Part shown: piece after piece, positions 46,610-57,839 of the stretch
Position numbering within the stretch: the stretch's first letter is position 1
Layout of the letters: the number at the start of each line of letters is the position of its first letter
Assembly (NCBI GenBank): GCA_009823505.1
Contig: VZQC01006700.1
Coordinates: 567,202 to 631,201 of the forward strand
Length of the DNA: 64,000 nucleotides
Direction of reading: 5' to 3'
Origin: Rhizomys pruinosus
Lineage: Eukaryota > Chordata > Mammalia > Rodentia > Spalacidae
Translations under genes and position numbers: made by a program
The notes under the pieces: model-generated
The model's database searches: none
Told to the model about the DNA's origin: nothing
Seen by the model: only the letters and a program-made list of their open reading frames with translations

Positions 46610-46745
46610 TTATTTATACACAGGGTCTCCATGTAGCCCCAGCTTGTCCAGAAACCATTATGTTACTAGGCTGGTCTAGATGTTAAAAAGAACTATCTGC
46701 CTGTCTCCTGAGTGCTGGGATTAAAGAAGTACACCACCATGCCTG
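46610..46745 (-). repeat. B1-like SINE, antisense, diverged
   Basis: A (TTTA)n head, 'cagggtctccatgtagccc', 'actaggctggtctagatg', 'gtgctgggattaaagaag' and 'ccaccatgcctgg'. B1 order with many changes. Confidence 0.65.
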
Positions 46746-46747
46746 GA

Positions 46748-46955
46748 TTTTTTTTTAAGTTTAGTTTTATTTTACACATATGAATGTTTTGCCTCATATA
46801 TGTAAGTGCACTGTTTGCTTACAGAAGCCAGAAGAGGGTGGTAGATCCTCTGGAATTACAGTTAAGGACAATTGTTAGCTGCCAGGTAGGTGCTGGAGAA
46901 CAAACCTGCAAGATTTTCTTCAGGAGCTCTTAACTGCTAGCAGGCTCTCCAGCTC
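46748..46955 (-). repeat. B2-like SINE, antisense, diverged
   Basis: 'ttttacacatatgaatgttt', 'gccagaagagggtggtag', 'gtaggtgctggagaac' and 'gagctcttaactgctagc'. Abuts the B1-like copy. Confidence 0.6.
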
Positions 46956-47235
46956 TGAGGAAGCTTATCTTGATTAGGTTAAGCAGGTTAGAATACCCAC
47001 CTGCTGCTGGCAGCCCTGCTCTCTGAGTGGAATCCTATATTGTGTACACTTTGGCAAAGAGTGCAATGCGACGACTCTTTCAAGCTCCAGCTGCCTTGAC
47101 TTCCTCACCAGGGTGGCCTACATTTTTAACAGTGAGCCAGAATAAGCCCAACCTCCTGACCTTCTTTGAGGTGTCATGGTATTTTATCACAACATCAGGA
47201 AAAGAAACCGAGACAGTGATTGTACGTGAATTGCA

Positions 47236-47657
47236 CTGTGCTTTTAAGGAGCCTGGGTCATTAGTATCAGCACCAAATGCATAAAGTTATCCATATCCTT
47301 GGGCTTGTTTAGTTTTATGAACAAAGGAAACCAATGGAGAGATTGCTTGGTGTTAAGTATGAAAATATATGACTTTTTATTTTTAAGAGGACTATCTCAG
47401 TTAAGGGGTTTAGTATGGAATATAGATAATATTTTCATATGGAGATGAATAGTAGAAGTGTGCATATTAACGAAAGTTAACTTTGTGACAAAACACAAAC
47501 TTAAATCAATTGTGAGCTAGGATAACATTTGTATGAAATGAGGAAGAAGAGGTTTTTTTCTGATTTATCTTGAAAACTCTTTCAATTCTTCATTTAGCAA
47601 TAAAGATACTTCTTAGATAACATGTTTTCCAAGAAAAGAAATTCCAATTTTAAAAGT
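47236..47657. other. Single-copy spacer
   Basis: No gene or repeat recognised. Confidence 0.35.
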
Positions 47658-47664
47658 ATATAAT

Positions 47665-47875
47665 TGGGGCTGGAGAGATGGCTCGGTGGTTAAGAGCACC
47701 AACTGCTCTTGCAAAGGACCCAGGTTTTGATTCCCAGCTCTCACATGGTGGCTGAGAACCATCTTTAACTCCAGTTCCAGGGGAATCCGACACCTTCACA
47801 GCATTGCACGACATGGGTGCACCAACCTACATGCAGACAGTACACTCATAGAGATAAAAAAAACTTTTTAAAATT
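47665..47875 (+). repeat. B2 SINE, sense (serial cluster member 1)
   Basis: 'ggggctggagagatggctc', 'ggttaagagcaccaactgc', 'aactccagttccagggg' and 'ctcatagagataaaaaaa'. 'tatataattg' flanks both sides. Confidence 0.88.
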
Positions 47876-47908
47876 TAAAGTTTAAAAAATATATAATTGC
47901 CGGATCCT

Positions 47909-48073
47909 GCCGGGCGTGGTGGCGCATGCCTTTAATCCTAGCCCTTGGGAGGCAGAGGAAGGCGGATCTTTGTGAGTTCAAGGCCAGCCTGGTCTACAGA
48001 GTGAGTTCCAGGACAGCTGGGGCTACAGGGAGACCCTGTCGCCAAAAGACAAAACAAAACAAAAAAAAAAAAA
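47909..48073 (+). repeat. B1 SINE, sense (serial cluster member 2)
   Basis: 'gccgggcgtggtggcgcatg' with intact CpGs, 'gttcaaggccagcctggtc' and 'gagaccctgtcgcc', then an A-rich tail. Preserved CpGs suggest a relatively young copy. Confidence 0.9.
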
Positions 48074-48121
48074 TAATATATATATATGATATATATTATA
48101 TATATATTATTATATATAATT

Positions 48122-48362
48122 GCTGGCTGGAGAGATAGCCTAGGGGTTAAGAGCGCCAACTCTCTTACAGAGGGACCCGGGTTCGCAGTCCCACGCACCC
48201 ACATGGCGGCCGAGAACCTGCCTGAAACTCCAATTCCAGGAAACTCCATTCAGGGGAATCCGGACACCCTCTTTCATGACCTCCACGGCATTGCACGACA
48301 CGGGTCCCAGACTTGAATGCAGACAGTACATTCATACACATACCAAAAAATAAACAAATTAC
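48122..48362 (+). repeat. B2 SINE, sense (serial cluster member 3)
   Basis: 'ggctggagagatagcctag', 'gacccgggttcgcagtccc' and the partly altered doubled core 'aactccaattccaggaaac', ending 'cataccaaaaaataaac'. Followed by another 'tataattgctg' at about 48376. Confidence 0.86.
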
Positions 48363-48689
48363 TTAAAAAAATATATTATAATTGCTGTATTTTATTTACT
48401 AACATATGGAGAGAAGTTAGTGCTTTTTAAAACTCTGTTATATTTTTCTAAGCAAGAAGAAAAATATAAAAAAATAATTATATATCCAATATATATACTT
48501 GGAACCTCCAAGTAGTCTTAATTTACATTATTCTGATGGCTAGCTATATTAAACACACTTTTAAAAAATGTTTGTTGGTCATTTGTGTTTCTTCCTTAGA
48601 GACCTGTCTATATGTCCATGTATTAACACACTTATTAATTGCAAGGTTGGTTTGTTTGCTTGTTTGTTTGTTTTGGTGTTATGCTGAGC
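48363..48689. other. AT-rich spacer
   Basis: No gene recognised. There is a (TTTG)n-like run near 48650-48672. Confidence 0.35.
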
Positions 48690-49100
48690 AGGATGTAGGG
48701 AAGGAACAGCTCTTACTCACTGCTGCTGGGAGTCTAAGTAGCACAGCCATTATGAGAACTGGTATGGAAGTTTTCAAATTAAAAAAATATATATGTATAT
48801 GGTTGGTGTCCAAACAAAGGACTCTGTATCTTACTATAGAGATACTTGGGCATCCATGTTTATTATTCCCAACAGCAAAGAAATTGAACCAACCTAGATG
48901 GCCATCAACAGGTGAGTGGATAAAGAAAATGAGGCACACATATAATGGATTTTATTCAATTGTAAGGCAAAATGACATTATATAACTGGCAAAAAACTAG
49001 ATGGACATGCAAATTATTATAAGTGAGGTGATTCTGACTCATAAAGACAATTATGACATATTGTCTCTCATATGAAAACATTTGTTTAGAATTTATCACT
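48690..49100 (+). mobile_element. Old LINE-1 3' fragment
   Basis: Sense remnant of the end of ORF2: 'gggagtctaagtagcacagc', 'tacttgggcatccatg', 'ccaacctagatggccatc', 'aactagatggacatgcaa' and 'attataagtgaggtgatt'. Many disruptions. Confidence 0.72.
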
Positions 49101-49165
49101 CATATCACTACTTAATTGACCAGTTGATAGATTAAAGGTAATACCTGACTCAGGCATGATTTTTC

Positions 49166-49505
49166 GTGACGTGTAATTCCTTCTTTTGCTCATCTGTATG
49201 TGTTCAGCGTGTGTGTGCACATGTGTATTACTGGGGGGAGTGCACATGTATGGGTAGATGTGTGTGCAAGTGTGTGTTCATGCTTGTGCTTCCTTCATCA
49301 CTCTGCCATGTAGATTCAAGCAGAGTCTCCCATTTGAACCCAGAGCTCACAGATTCAGCTGGCTGGGCTAGCAGCTTGTTCAGGGAATCCATTTATCTCT
49401 GCCTACCAGGAGCTAGGATTGCAGTTGTGTCACCACCCCTGCCCATCATTTGTGGACCTGAACTCTGGTTCTCACCTTTTCAATGCAAACATTTTACATG
49501 CTGGT
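49166..49505 (-). repeat. Rodent composite SINE (B4/RSINE-like), antisense
   Basis: A (TG)-rich left part, 'gcagagtctcccatttg', 'cagctggctgggctagc', 'ggagctaggattgcag' and 'gacctgaactctggttctc' match the arrangement at 2220-2570. Confidence 0.45.
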
Positions 49506-49585
49506 AATCTCCAAAGCCCCTAATTTCTTCTTTAATAGTTGTTTGTATATTAAAAAGTTGCTAAAACAAAAAAATCTAAATCAGA

Positions 49586-49588
<3 letters not shown>

Positions 49589-49632
<44 letters not shown>
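49589..49632. repeat. (AT)22 microsatellite
   Basis: Uninterrupted alternating AT, 44 bp. Confidence 0.97.
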
Positions 49633-49634
<2 letters not shown>

Positions 49635-50574
49635 TACACTACTTGGTATAAATCAATCCACTGACAAAGGATTTCTTTTGCATATTTTGTTTGGCAGACT
49701 GAAAGCTAAAAGAATGATTTTATAATTCTGGTTATCTTGATTATTTTATTTTATAACAAGGCATGTCTATTTTTCCCCTCTAGATATCTGTGAGGGCTAA
49801 TTTATATTAAAATAATGTACAAATTTAAGATAATGGTACCAATATTTACTCATAAACACACATCCTACATATCAGGAGAGAAGAATTGTGCTACTTTATA
49901 GCTGAAACTCTGAAATATTAAATATTAGTAGATTGCCTTTATTTAGAACCAGTGGAATTACATGTGTCATCAAGCAAGGCACTATAAGTGCCCATATTAT
50001 TCCCTATAGAAAAGTACAGACTTGCCTCCTGTTTCCTTGGGGTCTCAGAGCAGTTTATAAAAATAAAGTGGGTTAAAAATTTTACAAACAGGAGAAAATA
50101 TGGAATCATCAGGCTTGCTTATGTATAAATATTGTTATAAAAAATGAGGTACTGTACATAGAACAGACATTCAACGGATGTTTCCTGATCATAATTAACA
50201 ATTATTTGTGATTTAGTCACCTAAATCTACAATTCTGGGCTAAAATAGACCTGATATTTTGTAAAACAAAACAAAATAAACTCTCCCAAAGAATCTGAAA
50301 GTGGTCAAAGGCAGACATCCAATGGTGGATCTTTTATGACTCCTTAGAAAGAACTCACACACTGACAGGGCAAGCACTGCATGCCTGTGATTGCTCTCCT
50401 CATAGAAATGCAGACAACATCACCACTGTTGTATAAGAAAAGGGGAAATGACAATAAGATTAAAAGCAGAGAGTGTGGATCATTACAGCCTGAGAAAAAA
50501 AAAAAAAAACTTTAGTTCCCCCTAACACCTACCCCTCCCTTCAAACCTAACAAATATCAGAAACCGATGATGCC
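49633..50574. other. Single-copy intergenic DNA
   Basis: No gene recognised. 'gtacatagaacagacattc' near 50154 may be the end of an old L2/MIR. Confidence 0.35.
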
Positions 50575-50989
50575 TCTTTTGCTATTTGTTCTTGGATGTA
50601 GAATTCTTCATTAAAGCTGAGGGATTAAATATAGCACTTTAGCTAATTAATTATAGTTTGATCGTTTTGACACCTCCAAATGACTCAGCCATGTACCTTG
50701 AAGCTCTGTCAACTCAATTGCATCTTTATTTTTGTTGCCTTTAACCAACAATGAAGACTAATGCCACTCTTTCTAGTTTTCAATCACCTCTACAGAAGTG
50801 CTCCCCTGGCAATGTGCAGGGACAGACCTAATTAATCCCTCATCTGCCCTCCGTGGTGTCTATACATCACGCTGGCAGTTGGAACTGCTGCTTGTTTTAA
50901 GGCTATTGCTGGAATGAAAAGCTCATCTGTTTTTCAATAATTTTACCACAGGTGGTGATTTGTAATTAGAAAGGGCAGAATCCAAATTT

Positions 50990-50990
<1 letters not shown>
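50575..50990. promoter_or_regulatory. Candidate conserved developmental enhancer-like element
   Basis: Repeat-free block with clustered homeodomain cores: 'gctaattaattatag' (50641-50655), 'cctaattaatccc' (50828-50840) and 'tgtaattag' (50961-50969). Other sites include 'tgactcagcc', an E-box-like 'caggtgg' (50950-50956) and 'caatgaagac'. No coding signal. Such combinations are typical of conserved neural or limb enhancers in vertebrate gene deserts. Function and conservation are inferred, not shown. Confidence 0.4.

Positions 50991-50991
<1 letters not shown>

Positions 50992-51032
<41 letters not shown>
50992..51032. repeat. (GT)n microsatellite
   Basis: About 20 uninterrupted GT units directly after the enhancer-like block, followed by a GT/GC-rich degenerate tail to 51070. 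Confidence 0.97.
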
Positions 51033-51033
<1 letters not shown>

Positions 51034-51070
51034 ACGTATGTGCATGCGGGCATATGTGCAAGTGCATGAA

Positions 51071-51922
51071 TGGGTTTTCATGGGCTTTGTGATTTAACAA
51101 TGAGGCTTATTGTAAAAGAGGAAAGAATTAAAGTGCAATAATCCAGCAGGAGAAAAAACATTAATTTTTGGCCTTAAGCTTAATAACAGAATTTTTTTAA
51201 AGAACAAATATTTTTGGCTTTTACCATTGTATTCTCTTTTTTATTGACATATAGTCACAATAGGTAAGGTGGTCAAACACTAAAAGAAGCTGGAAAGACC
51301 CAAAATTCAGGAAACTTCATAAATCGCTGCTGCTAACTGTGTGTGTGGGATGTGCTTACAGTGAGGTGCATGGTGGTAGATCACTGGAGTCTAGAGGATG
51401 ATGTGGTCTCCCAGGGTTTCTATTTCTGTTCTAAGGGGAGCAATCTATACTCTCATCTTCATCATACGTGAAAATTGATGTACATAGAAAGATGCTTTAG
51501 TTTAAGGGAACAGTCTGGTTAGCTTTAACCAAGAAGCCTGGAAAGAAACCAGCTTTCAGATAAAAGTGGTGAAGCTATGGTTAGGGAAAGTTGACACCAC
51601 GACCCCACCCATTCACTGTCTCCATTCCCTGAAACTCACTCTCACCTCCATTATTTCTTTAGCCTTCTTACTTTAGTCAAATCCTGCTTTTTCACTCTTC
51701 AAGTTACTGCTGTTCCATCAACTCTTCCTCAACCAATCTAGCCTGCCAGTCATCTTCTACAGACTGCACGCCTTAAGGTTGCCTTTCTTTTCTAAAAGGT
51801 GAGCACCTGGTGCCTACAACTTTCAGTGTGAGCATAAATTTCTAAACTGTTATCTAGACTGCAGCTCTCTAGAAGTGAAGGGTTTTCCCTTGGTCTCAAA
51901 GTCACTTTGTGAAGGCTATTTG

Positions 51923-51924
<2 letters not shown>
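51071..51924. other. Single-copy intergenic DNA
   Basis: No gene recognised. The pyrimidine-rich part at 51600-51790 may be an old repeat I cannot identify. Confidence 0.35.

Positions 51925-51957
<33 letters not shown>
51925..51957. repeat. (CA)n microsatellite
   Basis: About 16 uninterrupted CA units. Confidence 0.97.
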
Positions 51958-51959
<2 letters not shown>

Positions 51960-52417
51960 ATTGGACTTTCTAATATACATTTTAAAATAGATGCTGAAGC
52001 AGAGGCTTGAGTCACATGTTACAAGAGACCTCAGATGTGATTATGGCAGAAAAGCTGAAAGGACAAGGCCTTGGATGGATATAGAGTTATTTGAATTGTG
52101 TAATATTTTTAAAAGAAGAGTGACTTTCCTGAGTGTAGTTTAATTTCGCAGATGAATAAAGGATAACTCGGAAGTTTATTGTTTACTCCTGTTCTTCTGT
52201 GATCATGGTGGCACGTGTTAGAAGATGGTGGTGGGTAAATAGCCAGAAAGAGAATTTGGCCGCACAATGATTTCTGCCAGCTTCTGTTAATTTTCATGGA
52301 GTGAGTCCATTTTGTATTTCTTGGCATCATGAAAGGATAAGGGCACACCATACTGAAGAGTTGTGAGCTTTGTGACAAAGATAAGACAGTCTTCCATGTC
52401 AAAAGATTTCTCCACTG
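51958..52417. other. Single-copy spacer
   Basis: No gene or repeat recognised. Confidence 0.35.
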
Positions 52418-52605
52418 GGCCTGAAGGGATGACTCAGCTGTTAAGAGAACTTGGTGTTCTTACAAAGAACCCAGGTTCAGTTTTTAGCACCTACATTGTA
52501 CTCACAATCATCTGTAACTCTAGATCCAGGGAATTTGAAACCCTCTCTGGCTTTTGAGAACATTGTATATATCCTATGTGCAGTCAAAATTCTTATACAT
52601 ATTAA
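52418..52605 (+). repeat. B2-like SINE, sense, diverged
   Basis: 'ggcctgaagggatgactcag', 'acccaggttcagtttttagc', 'gtaactctagatccaggg' and 'cttatacatatt' in B2 order. Confidence 0.65.
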
Positions 52606-52609
52606 AATA

Positions 52610-52812
52610 TTTAAAAATATTTTATTCATTATTTTATGTTTTATGTATATGAGTGTACTGCCTACATGTATGCAATGTCCACAGACGTCAGAAGAGGGCA
52701 TAAGCAGAGTTAAAGACAGTTATTAGTTGCCATGTCAGTGCTGGGATCCAAACCCTAATTCTCTGCAAGAGCAGCCAGTGCTCTTAACCTCTGAGCCATT
52801 TCTCCAGTCCCA
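52610..52812 (-). repeat. B2-like SINE, antisense, diverged
   Basis: 'tttatgtatatgagtgtact', 'gacgtcagaagagggc', 'attctctgcaagagcagcc' and 'gagccatttctccagtccc'. Tail-to-tail with the previous copy. Confidence 0.72.
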
Positions 52813-52943
52813 TTAAAATATTTTTAAAGGGCTTCTCCATTATTAGAATTCTACTATCTGGTTCTCTGGGCCCTTTTCTCTGAAAGATAAAACATAGAGA
52901 ACCACCTTAGATTTCATCAACAGAGTTCATCTGTATCTCACTG

Positions 52944-53690
52944 TGGTGGTCTGAATGGGTGTCTGCCATAGGCTCCAAGTATTTGAACACTTGGTCCCAA
53001 GTTTGTATCACCGTTTGGGGAAGGTTAAGGACTTTTAGAAGGTGTAGCTATGCTAGAGGGAGCACGTCACTGGGGGTGAGCATTGAGTGCTCTTAAGCCT
53101 TGGAAGAGTTGGAAATTGGAAGAGTTCCAATTTCACTCTGCGTCCTGTGCCTGCTTGAAGATGAGGATGCTTGGTGTGGTGGTTTGAGTGCGAATGTCCC
53201 CCATGGGCTTTAAGTATTCAGAAATTTTGTTCCCAGTTGGTAGCACTGTTTGGGGAGTTCTTAGGTGTGGCCATGTTGGAGGAAGCACGTCACTGGGGCC
53301 AGGCTTAGAGAGCTTAACAAGCCTTGCTAGACTTCAGAGGCTCTCTCTTGACTTCCTGGGCTCATTGCCAGATGTGAACCTCAGCTTTCTGCTCCACTCC
53401 CGCCACCATGCCTCCCACCACAATGGACTCTAATTCCCTGGAACTGTCAGTCATAAGCTCAAATAAACTCTTCCTTTTATAAGTTCCTTTGGTCATGGTG
53501 GTTTTATCACAGCAACAGAAAAGTGACTAATACACTTAGCTTTCTGCTCTGGCCACCTCTGCCACCATGCTTCTTCGACCATTTTGGACTTGAATCCCCA
53601 TGAACCATAAACCAAGTAATCTCTTCCTTATATAAGTTGCCTTGGTGATGGTGTTGTATTGCAGCAACAGAACAGTAACAAACATACTCA
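52944..53690 (+). mobile_element. URR1-like element, outer copy, interrupted
   Basis: Outer parts are 52944-53168 ('tgtggtggtctgaatgggtg', 'gagcacgtcactggggg', 'ctgcttgaagatgaggatgc') and 53545-53690 ('agctttctgctctggcc', 'gtattgcagcaacagaacag'). A second member of the same family sits between them. Confidence 0.6.
53173..53540 (+). mobile_element. URR1-like element, inner copy
   Basis: 'tgtggtggtttgagtgcg' to 'cagcaacagaaaagtgacta'. Closer to the 21168-21537 copy than to its host copy ('tcattgccagatgtgaacc', 'gtcataagctcaaataaac'). Confidence 0.65.
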
Positions 53691-53914
53691 CTTCCCATGT
53701 TGTCAGGTCTCCATCACTCACCCCTGATAACTGTGAGTGGCTTTGGATGACAAGAAGGCAGATGTATACAATCATGCATTGTCCTCCTACATAGTCATAT
53801 AGAATTTGAGTATACCAATATCATCAAATTCTTAATACATATGGATAGACACATATGTACATACATACACACACAGAGTATATTGAAAATGCCAAAAAGA
53901 GCCAGAATCAATTT

Positions 53915-54167
53915 TTAAAAAAATTTTTTATTAATTTTTTATTTATTTCTGTATGTGTATGAATGTACTGTCTGCATGCAAGTCTGTACACCCGTGTCGT
54001 GCAATGCCGTGGAGGTCAGAAGAGGGTGTCGGATTCCCCTGGAACTGGAGTTCTCCTGGAATCGGAGGTCAGACGGCTCTCGGCCGCCATGTGGGTGCTG
54101 GGGATCGAACCCGGGTCCTCTGCAAGAGCGGTTGGCGCTCTTAACCGCTAGGCCATCTCTCCAGCCC
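53915..54167 (-). repeat. B2 SINE, antisense, internal-duplication subtype
   Basis: Very well preserved with many CpGs: 'gtcgtgcaatgccgtggagg', the doubled core ('ctggaactggagttctc' plus 'ctggaatcggaggtc'), 'gatcgaacccgggtcctctg' and 'aggccatctctccagcccc'. Confidence 0.9.
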
Positions 54168-56784
54168 CCAGAATCAATTTTAAAGACACTTTTTATATTT
54201 TAAAAAGATACTTTTTATGTTTTACTTAATAGATTAGATCTTTTGTTCATTCATTTTCTGAATCACCTATATCTCGAAGTTCAAACTGCTTACTGAAGTA
54301 TTAATAGCTCACCTTATTCTGATGCAATGCTAATCCTAAGCCTTCATTTGTTACCATTTCCCCACACAAATATTCTTATTTATAGTTCTGACATTGTACA
54401 GACATTTTATGCATATTGACTTCTAGATATTTGCATACCATTCCTTTTCTTAGGGACACACTCTCCCTTGGCTCCTCATGGGAAAATCTCACCTTATTCA
54501 GTGGAACTCCCCTGGCCGGCCATGGCACCTATTTCTTCTGTTTCAATCCTATTACCATGTGTATCTCACCATAAACCTTGGCTCCTGGTTTCAGGGCAAT
54601 TAATCAATAGCTGCTTCAAGATATTTCTGTGGTTTTATATTTATTGCTAATTTATTCTGTTGGCATCATTGCACACACAAAAGTTTTTGTAACATTTATA
54701 AACATTCCTTTCCTTTGGATTTTCACAGTCCAAGCACACAGCAGACTCACAAGAAATGGCGGCTAATTTCCTGTAAACAGCACACACAGCATTGCCATCC
54801 TTTTCCTGAATGTGTATGTATATTAATACAAGAGAAGGGGAAATGCACGATGTTGAACATTTCTCTCTACAAGTGGATCAAAAACCTTATCCCTGAGCCC
54901 TAAAACCAACATTGGTAAAAAGTATTGTGGTTTTGCAGATGTGAGAACCTGTTTCATATTTAGACTTATACTGAGCTTGAAGGGATCTTATACTTAATCT
55001 CATCTAACTCCCTCTTTCAACAAATGAGAAAATGGAGAGTCACGAATAAGTAACTTGATTTTATAACTTTTCCCACTCTAATTGTATGAGGTGTGTAATG
55101 CTATTACTACAACTTAATATATTTTATATTTTCAAAAGTATTTTATGTGAATTGATTTTTCCATATTATAACCCTGTGGAACATTTGTTTAGAATTTCAC
55201 ATACTCAGCCCATAGTAGACACAGAAGAGAGATTTTTGTTCTGTACTGTCTTTCCCTGGGTACCTCATCCATAGCCCTAAAGTCAAGTTGTCTCTTGTGT
55301 CACTCTCCCTCCATCCCTCCCTCCCTCTATTTCTTTTTAATTTCTCTTCCTCTTTCCTCTTTTCTTTCCTCAACTTCCTTCTCTCTTCTTCAGATTTCTA
55401 CTTACTTATCTCAGAAGCATTTCACACTCAATATAGTCAAAGCTGAACTAGCATTTTATGAACATTCCCTGGTCTGGCTCTACTCTAGTGTGTTCTAACA
55501 TGGTAGAAAATGTCCCCTTTTACAAGGAAAGCTGTATTTCTCTTGCCATGATATCTCTCAGCCATCATTTCCATTCACCACCAGGAAGTTCTAGTGAACC
55601 TACTGTCTGCCCATATCCATGTAATCTACTCAGTCTAGACCAACTATCTTCAACCCCACCTATGCTTCTTCTGTCTCCTGTACCTGTGTGACAGTCTCCT
55701 CTCTGATCTATGCAGTTCTGTTCTGTCTCTTCACTTCTGTTTATCCTTCTACATTGGCTCTCGGAACATCTTTTATAATTATATAAACTTCTACAACCTG
55801 CAAGAATCGTCAATGCCTGACTCTCACTGTAAACATTTAAAGTGACAATCTCTAATCAATTTTAAATTACTACATCTCAAATTTTAATATGTATGAGACA
55901 TTATGAAGACATTTTATATATATATTCTGATTTCCTAAGTCAGGCTGTAGTCCGTGATTCTAAACACACAAGTTCCTTGGTGGTGGTCAGTGCAGGTGGT
56001 CTGGCAATGACACTGAAAAACTCAGCCCCAGAGCCTCTCTGCTGATGCTGTCTGCTCCCCACGTTCAATGACCTCTTCCGTTCTTTGGAGTAAGGCATTG
56101 TCCCTCTCCACAGAAACTCTGGAATCTACCAAGAGGAATTCCCATATATCACAATCACTCCCCCATACTTGCATGTTTTACACACACTCATCCCATAGAG
56201 CTGGTCTTCCTGCCAGACCTGAATCCTAACTGTGTTCTTTCTTCATAGAACTCAACACTTCATATTCATCTACAATTTTTCTTAAGTTTTTGTTTATTTC
56301 ATATAATATTTCTTGCTCATAATTAACCCCCTTCTATATGGACTCCTGCGGGAAAATTCGATTAAGTTGGCTAGCATTCTAACCAACAGCATCTCCCTGG
56401 CCATGCCCTAGGGTGGGATGTGGTGACACAAAGGTCTAAGATTTGGCTTTTGAAAATAAGTCACACTGGTTATAAACATGGCCATTTGTTTTGAATAAAG
56501 CTCTCTCTGTATTTGGATACCTTACAATATGTGTCCCTGTGGTGTGCTTTCCCACGCATCTTTTCTGCATAGTTCACCGTGGGAATAAATAGTATGACCC
56601 ACAGACTCCTACTATACATGCCACTAGGTTTCATACATTCCATCATATATGTTTGTGTCACCAAAAGTCCATCCACTGGAGCCTGTTCAACCTATCTAAC
56701 ATCACTCCCTGAAAGAAGACCAATTCTCCCTCACCCAGCAGTGATAAGTTGCCAACAGTTCCTCAGCTAAGGTTGAGGCTGACA
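54168..56784. other. Mostly single-copy intergenic DNA
   Basis: No gene recognised. There is a (CCCT)n-like run at 55304-55328. 55500-55830 has the look of an old pyrimidine-rich repeat but is not identifiable. 56348-56601 lies between two 'gactcct' heptamers and contains an AATAAA; it may be an insertion, family unknown. Confidence 0.35.
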
Positions 56785-57018
56785 CAAAAACAGACATGTA
56801 GGTCAATAGAGCAAAATATAAAACCCAAACATGAGTCCGTGAAATTATAACCACTTGGTATTTGACGAATGTGCCAAGAAAACACAGTGGAGGAAAGACA
56901 ACATCTTCCACAAATGGTGCTGGCAAAACTGGACCTCCACGTGTGGAAGAATGAAATTAGACTCTTATCTACCATCCTGCATGAAAGTCAACTCCAAATG
57001 GATCAAAGACCTCAATGG
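56785..57018 (+). mobile_element. LINE-1 ORF2 internal fragment
   Basis: 'gacatgtaggtcaatagagc', 'ccacttggtatttgacgaat', 'aatggtgctggcaaaactgg' and 'catgaaagtcaactccaaat' match the segment at about 29402-29632 of the intact L1 here, then the match stops abruptly at 'gacctcaatg'. Confidence 0.8.
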
Positions 57019-57419
57019 GTTTTAAGGGGTTTAGTGGTTTCTCCTCTGCTAATTTTGGACTGGTCATGGTAAATGAAGAAGAAAAGACTGATATGCCACA
57101 GCACCAAGCTGTGATATAACCAGAGCTACTAAGTAGGTCAGTTGAAGGGACCATGTTGAAATTAAACCTATCAGACCAAGAAGCAGCAGGAAGTGGCATC
57201 CCACTTGATTCTGTTTGGTTTTAGGGACTTAGTCTCCTACAGTTCTGCTGACTACATAAAGCTTACTGAGGGAAGATCTAAGAAGGGTGGAATAGGGTTC
57301 TGAGTACTTTTGCTGTGGGTCCTTAATTGACCCCTCAATAAAGAGTTACATACTGGAAGACAGTCATTATTTGTTCAGATGAGAGACTATCATCCAATAG
57401 GATAGAAGTCAATAGAATT
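57019..57419. other. Possible L1 3'UTR continuation
   Basis: Sequence between the ORF2 fragment and the next repeat. 'cctcaataaagagttac' near 57332 could be an old polyadenylation region. No gene. Confidence 0.3.
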
Positions 57420-57830
57420 TTCTCCCATCACAAGAACCATGCAAATGCAAAACAGACCAAAACCCAACATAGAAGTGAGAAATAGATAAGAAACCCCAAC
57501 CTTGGCTGAGGAACTATTGACATTTCCTCACTTCTGAGTGAAGGAGAGTTGATCTTCTTTAAGGGAGCCACACTAGATTGTTTTATCAGGATTCAGAGGA
57601 TGAACTCACACTGAGGACATCAGGGGACACAAACCTGACTAGATAGGCCTTAACAGAATGCATGGAATCTGCAAGAAGGGTGATGTGATGGGGGGATTCT
57701 ATATACAATTAGTTTGGGGATATAAATACAATAAGTTTGGGGAGAGATCTAAATATGATTAATTGCATATTCTTATTAACTTTAATTCTGCATTGTATAA
57801 AATGCACAAAAATTCAATTAAAATATATGA
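57420..57830 (+). repeat. Interspersed repeat, probable L1 3'UTR type, copy 2
   Basis: Pairs with 42960-43375: 'ccatgcaaatgcaaaacag', 'aaaacccaacatagaag', 'aggaactattgacatttc', 'tgactagataggccttaac' and 'aaattcaattaaaatatat'. Its place downstream of an ORF2 fragment supports the L1 3'UTR reading. Confidence 0.5.
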
Positions 57831-57839
57831 CAAGTAGCC

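Larger units (their letters stand above)
46490..47235 (+). repeat. Old interspersed repeat split by later SINEs
   Basis: The left part (46490-46575, 'gtgatggttattgttaac', 'aatctagagtcagttggg') and right part (46960-47235, 'cttgattaggttaagcagg', 'gccagaataagcccaacc') look like one element interrupted by the SINEs below. I recognise the style of a rodent/eutherian interspersed repeat but cannot name it. Confidence 0.4.

Noticed and set aside
56348..56601. Possible solo LTR with AATAAA between two 'gactcct' heptamers
   Set aside because: No clear TG...CA ends, no promoter box, and the heptamers could be chance. Left as unidentified.
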